NCBI GenBank assembly: GCA_021443405.1
Contig: JABUUA010000034.1
Coordinates: 8,730-21,994, forward strand
Direction: 5' to 3'
Source of the DNA: Bacteroidaceae bacterium
GTDB taxonomy: Bacteria; Bacteroidota; Bacteroidia; Bacteroidales; Bacteroidaceae
DNA length: 13,265 nt
The notes beneath the pieces were generated by a model. The model saw only the letters and a program-made list of their open reading frames with translations. It was not told where the DNA came from and made no database searches. Positions 7,565-13,265 of this stretch are shown piece after piece. Within the stretch, counting starts at the first letter, position 1. Each line of letters opens with the position of its first letter. The position numbers were made by a program, and so were the translations under genes.

Positions 7565-9439
7565 ATGACCAATATGTTATCAAGATTCTCGTGGCTCGCC
7601 GTCGCCTGCGTGGCGAGTGCGGCTTTGTGGGCCGAAGAAACGCCCGACACCCTCTGTCCCGTGGTGGTGACGGGGGCGCAGACGGCCACTGCAGCGCGTG
7701 ACCTGCCCTTCACCACCAGCGTGGTGGAGCGCGAACAACTTGTGGAGAATCACGAACCGAACCTCCTGCCCACGCTCACGGAGCAGGTGCCCGGCCTCTT
7801 TGTCACGCAGCGAGGCGTGATGGGCTACGGCGTCTCGGCGGGCGCGGCCGGCGGCATGTCGTTGCGCGGCATTGCGTCGGGCAGCGGACAACTGCTGGTG
7901 CTCATCGACGGCCTTCCGCAGTACAACGGCATCTACGGCCACAGTCTTGCCGATGCCTACCAGACGTTCCTGACCGAACGGGTGGAGGTGTTGCGCGGTC
8001 CAGCCTCGATGCTCTACGGCAGCAACGCCATGGGTGGCGTCGTCAACATCGTCACGCGTGCTCCTTTGCACGACGGTGTCCGCACGCATCTCGACGTGGG
8101 GGCGGGTTCTTACGGGACTGTGCAGACCGAGGTCACCAACCAAGTGACCAAGGGTCGCTTCCACAGTACCGTGGCGGCACAGTATTCACGGACCGACAAC
8201 CACCGCCCCAATATGGGCTTCGAGCAGTACGGCGGCTTCGTGAAACTGGGCTACGACCTCTCGGACCACTGGAAAGCCTCGGCCGACTGCAACCTCACCC
8301 ACTTCAACGCTTCCTACCCCGGCACCACGATGGCGCCTCTGCTCGAGGCCAACCAGTGGATTACGCGTGGGTTCGCCAGCCTTGCCGTGACCAACGATTA
8401 CGGTTGGACCAGCGGTTGCATGAACCTGTATAGCAGTTTCGGCAGGCACAAAATCAACGACGGTTATGCCCCCGGCGCCACGCCACAGGAGCGCTTGTTC
8501 CGCTCGCGCGACGCGCTGACGGGGTTCCACTGGCACCAGCATCTTCCCCTGTGGGTGGGCTGCAGACTGACGGCGGGCGCCGACTATCAGCTTATCTACG
8601 GTCGTGCCTTCTACACCAGTCGTGCCACCGGCGAGGTGCTCGACACGCCCGACAAGCAGAGCGCCAAGGAACACATGCACGAGGTGGCGGGTTATCTCGA
8701 CCTCTGCCAGCGCTTCACGGACTGGCTGACGGTGGACGTGGGCATGCGCTACGACTGGCACAACGTGATTCACGGCGAGAAGATTCCGCATTTCGGTGTG
8801 GTGACACGTCCGCTGTCCACGGCGGAAGCCCGGCTCACCATCGACAAAGGATTCCGTAATCCTACGCTGAAGGAGATGTATCTCTACCCGTCCTCCAACA
8901 TCAACATGATACCCGAGCGCCTCTGGAACTACGAGGTGTCATGGTCGCAACGCTTGCTCGCTGGGCGGCTGTGCTACGGAGTGAACGCGTTTTTTATGAA
9001 CGGCAGCAACATCATCCAGACCATCAATCGCAAGAACGTGAACGTGGGCCGCATTCAGAATGTGGGTGTGGAGGCCGAAGCGTCGTGGCGTGTGAACGAC
9101 CATTGGTCGCTGACCACCAATCATTCTTACCTTCACATGAAGTATCATGTGGTGGCCGCTCCGCAATACAAAGGCTTTGCGGGGGCCTCGATGCACTACG
9201 GCCAATGGACGGCAACGGCAGGACTGATGCAAATCTGCGGGCTGTTCACGGCGGTGGGTACGGCCGACGACCCCACGGAATCGTGCACGCTGCTCTCCGC
9301 CACGCTGGGCTATCAGGCCTTTCCGTGGCTCCGTCTGTGGGCCAAGGGGCAGAACTTGCTGGCACAGCGCTATGAGTTCTACGCCGGTCACCCCATGCCC
9401 AAGGCCACTTTCATGGGGGGCGTGAGCGTCAACTTCTGA
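7565..9439 (+). CDS. TonB-dependent outer-membrane receptor (iron complex/haem type)
   Basis: 624 residues. A signal peptide (LSRFSWLAVACVASAALWAEE) is followed by CPVVVTGAQTATA, a TonB-box-like stretch. The plug domain covers ~40-168, with SLRGIASGSGQLLVLIDGLP (99-118) and VEVLRGPASMLYGSNAMGGV (140-159). The remainder is barrel, ending in the typical C-terminal phenylalanine (GVSVNF). It lacks the N-terminal carboxypeptidase-like extension of SusC-type glycan importers, and no susD follows, so it belongs to the smaller siderophore/haem/cobalamin-type class. The motif DGLPQYNGIYGHSLADAY resembles receptors of Bacteroidales annotated for iron complexes; the actual ligand cannot be read from sequence. 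Three bases separate it from the flavodoxin lipoprotein gene. An alternative start is Met4. It is the last gene before a 360-base non-coding gap. Confidence 0.9.
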   Translation: MTNMLSRFSWLAVACVASAALWAEETPDTLCPVVVTGAQTATAARDLPFTTSVVEREQLVENHEPNLLPTLTEQVPGLFVTQRGVMGYGVSAGAAGGMSLRGIASGSGQLLVLIDGLPQYNGIYGHSLADAYQTFLTERVEVLRGPASMLYGSNAMGGVVNIVTRAPLHDGVRTHLDVGAGSYGTVQTEVTNQVTKGRFHSTVAAQYSRTDNHRPNMGFEQYGGFVKLGYDLSDHWKASADCNLTHFNASYPGTTMAPLLEANQWITRGFASLAVTNDYGWTSGCMNLYSSFGRHKINDGYAPGATPQERLFRSRDALTGFHWHQHLPLWVGCRLTAGADYQLIYGRAFYTSRATGEVLDTPDKQSAKEHMHEVAGYLDLCQRFTDWLTVDVGMRYDWHNVIHGEKIPHFGVVTRPLSTAEARLTIDKGFRNPTLKEMYLYPSSNINMIPERLWNYEVSWSQRLLAGRLCYGVNAFFMNGSNIIQTINRKNVNVGRIQNVGVEAEASWRVNDHWSLTTNHSYLHMKYHVVAAPQYKGFAGASMHYGQWTATAGLMQICGLFTAVGTADDPTESCTLLSATLGYQAFPWLRLWAKGQNLLAQRYEFYAGHPMPKATFMGGVSVNF

Positions 9440-9606
9440 CCCGCCTCTCCGACGCGGCGTTGCTTCCTATACTTTGTGTGTGCGCGTGTGCGCTCACGGA
9501 GAGCCTTGCGTGCTGCAGGATAAGCCGGAAACATCGATGTGTCATCAGCGTCCTTCTGCAAGGGCGCCGTGGTGACTGATTTTCGACGTCTGGAGGGAGG
9601 CCTGCG

Positions 9607-9664
9607 TTTTTCTAAGAAAAAACACAGATTTTCTTAGAAAAAAATAAAGTTTTCCTAAGAAAAA
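9607..9664. repeat. Three AT-rich palindromes at 21-base spacing
   Basis: Copy 1 is TTTTTCTAAGAAAAA (9607-9621, perfect 7-1-7 inverted repeat). Copy 2 is TTTTCTTAGAAAA (9629-9641, perfect 6-1-6). Copy 3 is TTTTCCTAAGAAAA (9650-9663, one extra C). The centres lie at 9614, 9635 and 9656.5, about two helical turns apart. A fourth, longer TTTTCG...CGAAAA structure follows at 9669. The block may be an operator array, a terminator cluster or an intergenic repeat element. Confidence 0.75.
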
Positions 9665-9668
9665 GAAA

Positions 9669-9693
9669 TCCTTTTCGCCGGTGACGAAAAGGA
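9669..9693 (-). terminator. Rho-independent terminator of the nadK-ABC operon
   Basis: TCCTTTTCG (9669-9677) pairs with CGAAAAGGA (9685-9693) across a 7-base loop. On the - strand the stem is followed by TTTCTTTTTCTT, a T-rich tract. It lies 108 bases past the ABC exporter stop. On the + strand no T-run follows, so the TonB receptor transcript is less clearly ended by it. Confidence 0.65.
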
Positions 9694-9800
9694 GGTTTCT
9701 GCGTGACGGCTTTACAACAGCATGGTAACGACTTTCGAAGTACCAAAGACGTAAGATGGAACACGCCGCTCAAAGAGCGAAAAAGAAAAGTCGGTTCCAT

Positions 9801-11441
9801 TCATCGTTCCAGTCGGAGCACGTCGGTGGCATGGTCGATGACGGAAGGACGGTGGGTGATGAAGAGCACGGTTTGCTGGGAAGTGTGCTGCGAGAGGTTG
9901 GCGAGCAGGCGTTGTTCCGTAGCGCTGTCGAGAGCCGAAGTAGCCTCATCGAGCAAGAGGATGCTGCCACGACGCAGGAGGGCGCGGGCGATGGCGATGC
10001 GCTGCGCCTGTCCTTCGCTCATGCCCTGCCCCATCTCGCCGCAGAGGGCATAGAGTGCTTCAGGACGCTCAAACACGAAATCGGCGCAGGCCAACTGCAA
10101 GGCGGTGCGCATTTCCTCGTCGGTGGCGTCGGGGTTACCGAGGAGCAGATTGTCGCGGATGGTGCCGCTGAACAAGGTGTTGCCCTGTGGCACGTACACC
10201 ATGTTGCAGCGTGTAAGTGGACTTACGGCGGCTTCGCGACGACCATCTGCGCCGTAGATAGTGATGCTTCCTTGCGACGGCCGGAGCAATGCCAGCACGA
10301 GACGCATCAGCGTAGTCTTGCCCACCCCCGTCTCGCCTAAGATGGCCGTCACCGACCCTGGCTTGAAATCGTAGGAGATTTGCTGGAGCGTCTGGCGCTT
10401 GTTGCCCGCATAGGTGTAGCAGACGTCCGTGAAGCGGATGCCCGCCCCCTCGGCAAAGCGGATGGGTTCCCCCTCTATTTCCTGTGGAATGTCCTCCAGT
10501 TCCATCAGTCGTTCGCCCGCCGTGAAGGCAGAAATGATGATGGGCACGAAGCGCGTCATATCGCGGAAGGGTCCTTGTATCTGGCCGACGAGTTGGATGA
10601 ACGCCGTCATCATACCATAGGTGATGAGACCGTTTTGCAGACTGTTCACGCCCCACAGGAAGGTGACCAGATAGCCTGTGGCAAAGCCCATGCGGACAAC
10701 TGTGGCCGAGAACGACGAGAACAGCGTGCGGTGCCGCACCTGGTCGCGCAAGCGCTGCTGCGTGTGGTCGAGGCGTTCCACCATGGTGTCGGTGCGCTCG
10801 AGCGTCTTGAGCACCATACGGTGCTGGATGCTCTCCTGCAGAATGCTCTGTATGCAGCTGTCGGTGTCGCGGACGTCGCGGGTGATTTTGCGCATGCGGC
10901 GCACGTAGAGACGGCTGACCAGGATGAAGGCCGGGGCGATGACCACCATGAGACAGGCCAGCATGGGGTCCATGGAATAGAGCATCCAGAAGGCGCCCAC
11001 AAAGCGCACCAGCACGCCCAAGGCGGCGGGCAACGTCTCCGTGACCACGCTCGTGACGTCCTGCACGTCCTGCTCCAAGCGGTTCAGCACGTCGCCGCTG
11101 TGGCGTAGGTCGCGCCCGTTCCACTCGCTCTGCAACAGGCGGCGGAAGAGTTGCAACTGCATGCGGTTCTGCGAGCGAACGCCCAGCAGGGCTGCAATCC
11201 AACGGCGGGCAAAGCCAATCGCTATCTGCCCACCGATGACGCCCACCAGCAAACTGGCGGCAAAAGTGAGCGAATGGGTGTTGTGTCCCGTGGCAATGTC
11301 GATGGCCAACTTGGTGAAATAGATGAAAGCGAAGTCGAGCCCCACCTGCACAATGCCGGTGACCGCATTGACGACCGCCTGCACGCGGAGCGTCTGGAAC
11401 ACGCCCCAGAACCAGCGGAATATGGTGATACTGCTTTTCAT
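9801..11441 (-). CDS. ABC exporter half-transporter (fused membrane and ATPase domains, MsbA type)
   Basis: 546 residues, slightly short for the family (usually ~570-600). The membrane domain covers ~1-310, with hydrophobic helices near 22-45, 60-80, 138-175 and 250-285. The ATPase domain covers ~332-546: Walker A GETGVGKTT (369-377), Q-loop PQG at 418-420, signature MSEGQAQRIAIARALL (474-489), Walker B SILLLDEATSALD (493-505) and H-loop FITHRP with His530. The signature has MSEGQ where LSGGQ is usual; the serine, glycine and glutamine are retained. It should work as a homodimer, or with a partner not encoded here, to export a lipid, peptide or drug. The substrate cannot be told. The start is 19 bases after the nadK stop with no promoter box, so it is the second gene of that operon. 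No peptidase C39 domain is present. Confidence 0.88.
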   Translation of the reverse strand: MKSSITIFRWFWGVFQTLRVQAVVNAVTGIVQVGLDFAFIYFTKLAIDIATGHNTHSLTFAASLLVGVIGGQIAIGFARRWIAALLGVRSQNRMQLQLFRRLLQSEWNGRDLRHSGDVLNRLEQDVQDVTSVVTETLPAALGVLVRFVGAFWMLYSMDPMLACLMVVIAPAFILVSRLYVRRMRKITRDVRDTDSCIQSILQESIQHRMVLKTLERTDTMVERLDHTQQRLRDQVRHRTLFSSFSATVVRMGFATGYLVTFLWGVNSLQNGLITYGMMTAFIQLVGQIQGPFRDMTRFVPIIISAFTAGERLMELEDIPQEIEGEPIRFAEGAGIRFTDVCYTYAGNKRQTLQQISYDFKPGSVTAILGETGVGKTTLMRLVLALLRPSQGSITIYGADGRREAAVSPLTRCNMVYVPQGNTLFSGTIRDNLLLGNPDATDEEMRTALQLACADFVFERPEALYALCGEMGQGMSEGQAQRIAIARALLRRGSILLLDEATSALDSATEQRLLANLSQHTSQQTVLFITHRPSVIDHATDVLRLER

Positions 11442-11460
11442 CTTGCGGAACGTGGGTGGA

Positions 11461-12348
11461 TTAGCTTTCTATGCGGATGTCCGTCCCCCAGGCCAGTTTG
11501 TTGCGCAGCGTGCGGAAGAAACTGTTGTCGGGGCGGCGAAGGATGCGAATGTCGTGGGCGGCGCGAGTGACGCGCAGGCGTATGTTCTCGCTGCACGGCT
11601 CGCTGCGGCCGTCGATGGCCACGAGGAAGTTGCCGCTGCGGCTCGCCACGGTGAGGTCGATGACGGCGTCGTCGCAGAGCGTGATGGGACGCACGTTCAG
11701 ACTGTGCGGCGCCACCGGCACAAGACCCAGCATACCGCCCAGCGGCGACATGATGGGGCCGCCCACGCTCAGTGCATAGCCCGTGGAGCCGGTGGGCGTG
11801 TTGATGATGAGACCGTCAGCCTGGTAGGTGGTCAGATATTCGCCGTTGATGTCCACGCGAATACTAATCATCGACGAGTTGTCGCGCTTCAGCACGGCGA
11901 TTTCGTTGAGGGCGAAGGGCGAGGTGGCGGGCGCTCCCTGCGAGTATTCAAGGCGCAGCACGCTGCGCTTCTCCACGCAGCACGCCTCGTCGTAGATGTG
12001 TGCGATGGCTTGTTCGATTTCGTCGGCAGTCACATCGGCCAGGAAACCCATGCGCCCCATGTTGATGCCGAGCAAGGGGATGCCCTTGTCGCCCACGCGG
12101 CTTGCCGTTTCGAGGAACGTGCCGTCGCCGCCCATGGAAACCACGATGTCGGCTTCGAACAGATTATCTTCTATAAGACCCGTGGCGCGCACGCTGAGAC
12201 GCAGGTTCTGCGTCAGGTATTCGTAGAACGAACGGTCGATGTAAAGCTCCGCCTCGCGCTGCTCGAGCAGGCAAAGCAACTTCTGCACCGCCACGGCTTT
12301 CTTGGGCTGGTACACGTTACCAAAGAGGGCAAATCGGAGTCGTCGCAT
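11461..12348 (-). CDS. nadK: NAD kinase
   Basis: 295 residues, the normal length. The frame is open for 63 codons more, but the start at 12348 (MRRLRFALFGNVYQPKK) matches the usual NAD kinase beginning and lies 24 bases past a promoter box. Cytosolic NAD kinase phosphorylates NAD with ATP (or polyphosphate in some species) to give NADP, the only route to NADP. Diagnostic motifs are complete: GGDGTFLETASR (73-84) with the catalytic Asp, INMGRMGFLADV (95-106), NEIAVLKRD (148-156), INTPTGSTGYALSVGGPI (182-199), PHSLNVRP (214-221) and AIDGR (244-248). No Shine-Dalgarno is visible. It is the first gene of a two-gene operon with the ABC exporter, divergent from the DJ-1 gene. Confidence 0.96.
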   Translation of the reverse strand: MRRLRFALFGNVYQPKKAVAVQKLLCLLEQREAELYIDRSFYEYLTQNLRLSVRATGLIEDNLFEADIVVSMGGDGTFLETASRVGDKGIPLLGINMGRMGFLADVTADEIEQAIAHIYDEACCVEKRSVLRLEYSQGAPATSPFALNEIAVLKRDNSSMISIRVDINGEYLTTYQADGLIINTPTGSTGYALSVGGPIMSPLGGMLGLVPVAPHSLNVRPITLCDDAVIDLTVASRSGNFLVAIDGRSEPCSENIRLRVTRAAHDIRILRRPDNSFFRTLRNKLAWGTDIRIES

Positions 12349-12371
12349 AAACAAACTTATGGTTTTGAGTG

Positions 12372-12379
12372 CAAATATA
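12372..12379 (-). promoter_or_regulatory. Putative -7 box (TATATTTG) for nadK
   Basis: On the - strand, bases 12379-12372 read TATATTTG, matching TAnnTTTG, 23 bases before the nadK ATG. A TTGG sits about 21 bases upstream and may serve as the -33 element. It is back to back with the DJ-1 promoter box. Confidence 0.5.
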
Positions 12380-12391
12380 CGAAATTTTTCG

Positions 12392-12399
12392 TAACTTTG
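12392..12399 (+). promoter_or_regulatory. Putative -7 box (TAACTTTG) for the DJ-1 gene
   Basis: TAACTTTG matches TAnnTTTG 34 bases before the ATG at 12434. It sits in TTTTTCGTAACTTTGT, nearly the same string as on the - strand at 5140-5157. A TTTG at 12364-12367 is a loose -33 candidate (24-base spacer). Confidence 0.5.
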
Positions 12400-12433
12400 T
12401 CCAACAAGATTTAACTTAAAACTAATACGTATC

Positions 12434-12712
12434 ATGGTATTTGTATTTCTTGCCACGGGCTTCGAGGATATCGAAGCGCTGGCTCCCATCGATATTTTGC
12501 GCCGCGGCGGCGTGGCCGTGACAACGGTCAGCATCACGGACGACCGCGTCGTGGAGAGCGCTCACGGCGTGGGTGTGGTGGCTGACGCCCTGCTGACCGA
12601 CGTGAATCTGGCTGAGGCAGAACTGCTTGTACTTCCCGGCGGACTGCCCGGCAGACCTTCTTCACCGGAATCTTCGCATCCTCCCTGCAGGCATCGATCT
12701 CCTCCTGGCTGA
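12434..12712 (+). CDS. DJ-1/PfpI family protein, truncated at a sequence junction
   Basis: The frame gives 92 residues, but only the first 73 belong to the family (usual length ~180-190). VFVFLATGFEDIEALAPIDI, then LRRGGVAVTTVSI, then AEAELLVLPGGLPG are the N-terminal Rossmann-like half of DJ-1/YajL-type proteins, with the conserved Glu of GFEDIEA. After Gly73 (base 12652) the sequence becomes RPSSPESSHPPCRHRSPPG, which is the antisense of the neighbouring flavodoxin gene and not DJ-1. The catalytic cysteine, near residue 100 in the family, is missing. Family members act as chaperone/deglycase-like or protease-like stress proteins. The break coincides exactly with the broken end of the gene on the other strand, which points to an assembly chimera or a rearrangement. 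The ATG at 12434 follows a promoter box and has no Shine-Dalgarno. Confidence 0.75.
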   Translation: MVFVFLATGFEDIEALAPIDILRRGGVAVTTVSITDDRVVESAHGVGVVADALLTDVNLAEAELLVLPGGLPGRPSSPESSHPPCRHRSPPG

Positions 12713-13085
12713 ACATGCGGAACAGCAGGATGTAATTCTGGGGCATCCTGATCTTATAGCTGCCCATGTACTCGAAGAAACCGGATGCCCTGCACAGGTC
12801 GATGGCGGCATTTGGCACCGAGCCATCAGCACTGGCGCAGGTCGGAACAAAGTAGGCCTTATGGTTTCCGTGAAATTTCGAGCTCAGAAGGAATTCCCGG
12901 AAGATAGCCGGGATGATGGATAAGTACACCGGAAAGACAAATACATAGGGTTTCACGCTGGTGAAGTCACCCGGCCTGTTCTCCCTGATGTACGTGTTGG
13001 CGCAGACCACCTCGTCCTCCAGTCCATCTGCGATGGCCCGGGCGATATACCGGCTGTTTCCTGTTCCTGTAAAATAAATGATCAT
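12534..13085 (-). CDS. EFR1-type flavodoxin/ferredoxin protein, truncated at the same junction
   Basis: The frame codes 183 residues, of which about the first 145 (13085-12651) are native. IIYFTGTGNSRYIARAIADG (2-21) is a flavodoxin FMN loop (TGTGNS). VFVFPVYLSIIPAIFREFLL (48-67) and YFVPTCASADGSVPNAA (78-94) match the flavodoxin half of EFR1-type proteins (flavodoxin plus 4Fe-4S ferredoxin, ~250-260 residues) that are frequent in Clostridia. The C-terminal CxxCxxC ferredoxin half is absent: after KKVCR the frame reads through antisense DJ-1 sequence (low-complexity Arg/Pro/Ser residues). AAAGGA sits 8 bases before the ATG, a real Shine-Dalgarno, unlike every gene to its left. It is 12 bases after the stop of the partial gene at 13098. 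Family function: cytosolic electron transfer, partner unknown. Confidence 0.72.
   Translation of the reverse strand: MIIYFTGTGNSRYIARAIADGLEDEVVCANTYIRENRPGDFTSVKPYVFVFPVYLSIIPAIFREFLLSSKFHGNHKAYFVPTCASADGSVPNAAIDLCRASGFFEYMGSYKIRMPQNYILLFRMFSQEEIDACREDAKIPVKKVCRAVRREVQAVLPQPDSRRSAGRQPPHPRRERSPRRGRP
12644..12654. other. Breakpoint: two unrelated genes cut at one palindromic 11-mer
   Basis: CTGCCCGGCAG is a perfect inverted repeat (5-1-5). DJ-1 homology from the left ends at base ~12652 and flavodoxin homology from the right ends at ~12651. Both proteins stop mid-domain here and continue only as antisense of each other. The bases could be shared microhomology or the site of joining in an assembly. 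Confidence 0.7.
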
Positions 13086-13093
13086 GATGATTG

Positions 13094-13099
13094 TCCTTT
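13094..13099 (-). promoter_or_regulatory. Shine-Dalgarno site of the EFR1-type gene
   Basis: AAAGGA on the - strand, 8 bases before the ATG at 13085, overlaps the stop codon region of the preceding gene. It sets the start and is the only clear Shine-Dalgarno seen in the window. Confidence 0.7.
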
Positions 13100-13265
13100 A
13101 CTGTTTTGCGATATACGATCTTCCCTTGATGTACGCCTTGAAGGATTTCTCTCCGATCTGGGTATCGCCGACGCAGTCGTGGGTCATCGTGAATTTGGAG
13201 AAGAGGATCACATCCCTCTTGCCCTCCTTCCGAATCTTGGGCAGGCAGGCCAGAATGCTCATGGC
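13098..13265 (-). CDS. Partial gene, hypothetical protein C-terminus
   Basis: 55 codons plus TAA run off the right edge, and a methionine is present at the second visible codon, so the true start may be outside. The visible residues include SILACLPKIRKEGKRDVILF, then SKFTMTHDCVGDTQIGEK, then SFKAYIKGRSYIAKQ at the end. The segment is basic and soluble with two cysteines and no signal peptide. I do not recognise the family. It ends 12 bases before the EFR1-type start, so the two form an operon. It lies on the right-hand side of the junction and should be assigned to the organism of that side. Confidence 0.6.
   Translation of the reverse strand, partial: AMSILACLPKIRKEGKRDVILFSKFTMTHDCVGDTQIGEKSFKAYIKGRSYIAKQ

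Larger units (their letters stand above)
9440..9800. other. Intergenic region between convergent genes, no gene seen
   Basis: The stretch lies between the stops of the TonB receptor and the ABC exporter. It holds a 19-base alternating purine-pyrimidine run (9475-9493), a block of three palindromes (9607-9664), a hairpin terminator (9669-9693) and a small CGCTC-AAA-GAGCG hairpin (9767-9779). The - strand frame at 9612-9800 has no recognisable protein features and overlaps the palindromes and terminator, so I do not call it a gene. No promoter box or RNA gene was recognised. Confidence 0.6.

Noticed and set aside
7565..9439. SusC-type glycan importer
   Set aside because: There is no N-terminal carboxypeptidase-like domain, the length is only 624 residues, and there is no susD or glycoside hydrolase nearby.
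9465..9478. TATACTTTG as a promoter box
   Set aside because: The spacing inside the element is wrong (one or three bases between TA and TTTG), and no gene starts downstream on that strand.
9607..9693. Possible CRISPR array
   Set aside because: Only three short palindromic units with 6-8-base gaps, no spacers of normal size and no cas genes.
9612..9800. 62-codon - strand small protein
   Set aside because: It covers the palindromes and the terminator, has a Lys/Phe/Ser composition derived from the repeats, and has no promoter or ribosome site.
11323..12414. 363-codon + strand open frame across nadK
   Set aside because: It is antisense to nadK, whose motifs are complete, and its product is His/Ala/Val-rich without family features.
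12349..12537. N-terminal extension of NAD kinase to 12537
   Set aside because: It would run through both promoter boxes and into the DJ-1 coding region. The start at 12348 fits the family.
12653..12712. Residues 74-92 of the DJ-1 frame as a genuine short C-terminus
   Set aside because: They are the antisense reading of the flavodoxin gene and carry no DJ-1 features.

Overview
Most of the window (about 1-12650) looks like the chromosome of a Prevotella-like member of the Bacteroidales. Five secreted proteins end in, or close to, the short tail [F/Y]DLxGRR..P.[K/R]G[L/V]YI.[N]GKK that is common in that group. Promoter-like boxes have the Bacteroidota form TAnnTTTG. None of the genes checked in this part has a Shine-Dalgarno sequence. 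A TonB-dependent receptor and a BspA-type leucine-rich-repeat tail fit the same assignment. The last ~610 bases look different: the gene content is of a Clostridia type and there is a clear Shine-Dalgarno site.

Layout. (1) 38-433, +: the C-terminal end of a BspA-like surface protein, closed upstream by an in-frame stop, followed by a strong hairpin terminator (485-531). (2) 556-5105, -: a tight three-gene secreted-protein operon. It is transcribed from 5105 leftwards: a propeller-like protein with S.DG..vvG repeats, then two Omp28-like proteins with a WCxNCP thioredoxin-type motif. The gaps are 3 bases and a 4-base ATGA overlap. (3) 5197-9439, +: a secreted endonuclease I with extra C-terminal domains, then a flavodoxin lipoprotein and a TonB-dependent receptor only 3 bases apart. 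The first genes of blocks 2 and 3 are divergent and share an intergenic promoter region. (4) 9440-9800: a non-coding stretch with three AT-rich palindromes spaced 21 bases apart and a hairpin. (5) 9801-12348, -: an MsbA-type ABC exporter half-transporter and NAD kinase, in one operon with nadK first. (6) 12434, +: a DJ-1/PfpI gene, divergent from nadK, that breaks off after its 73rd codon.

At about 12644-12654 the DJ-1 gene (from the left) and an EFR1-type flavodoxin/ferredoxin gene (from the right) are both cut mid-domain at the same point, an 11-base palindrome. Both are truncated and the two sides differ in style, so an assembly chimera between two organisms is the simplest reading. A true rearrangement is the alternative.

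How the genes may work together: the left two thirds is mostly envelope and secretion. It contains exported proteins with sorting-type tails, two of them thiol-motif paralogues, an extracellular nuclease for DNA scavenging or biofilm turnover, and a receptor/flavodoxin pair that may handle an iron complex or haem. nadK and the ABC exporter are housekeeping or envelope functions. I found no CRISPR array, tRNA, rRNA, insertion sequence or phage gene. The most interesting candidates are the tandem Omp28-like operon, the flavodoxin-receptor pair and the phased palindromes. The 12.65-kb junction is the most important caution.
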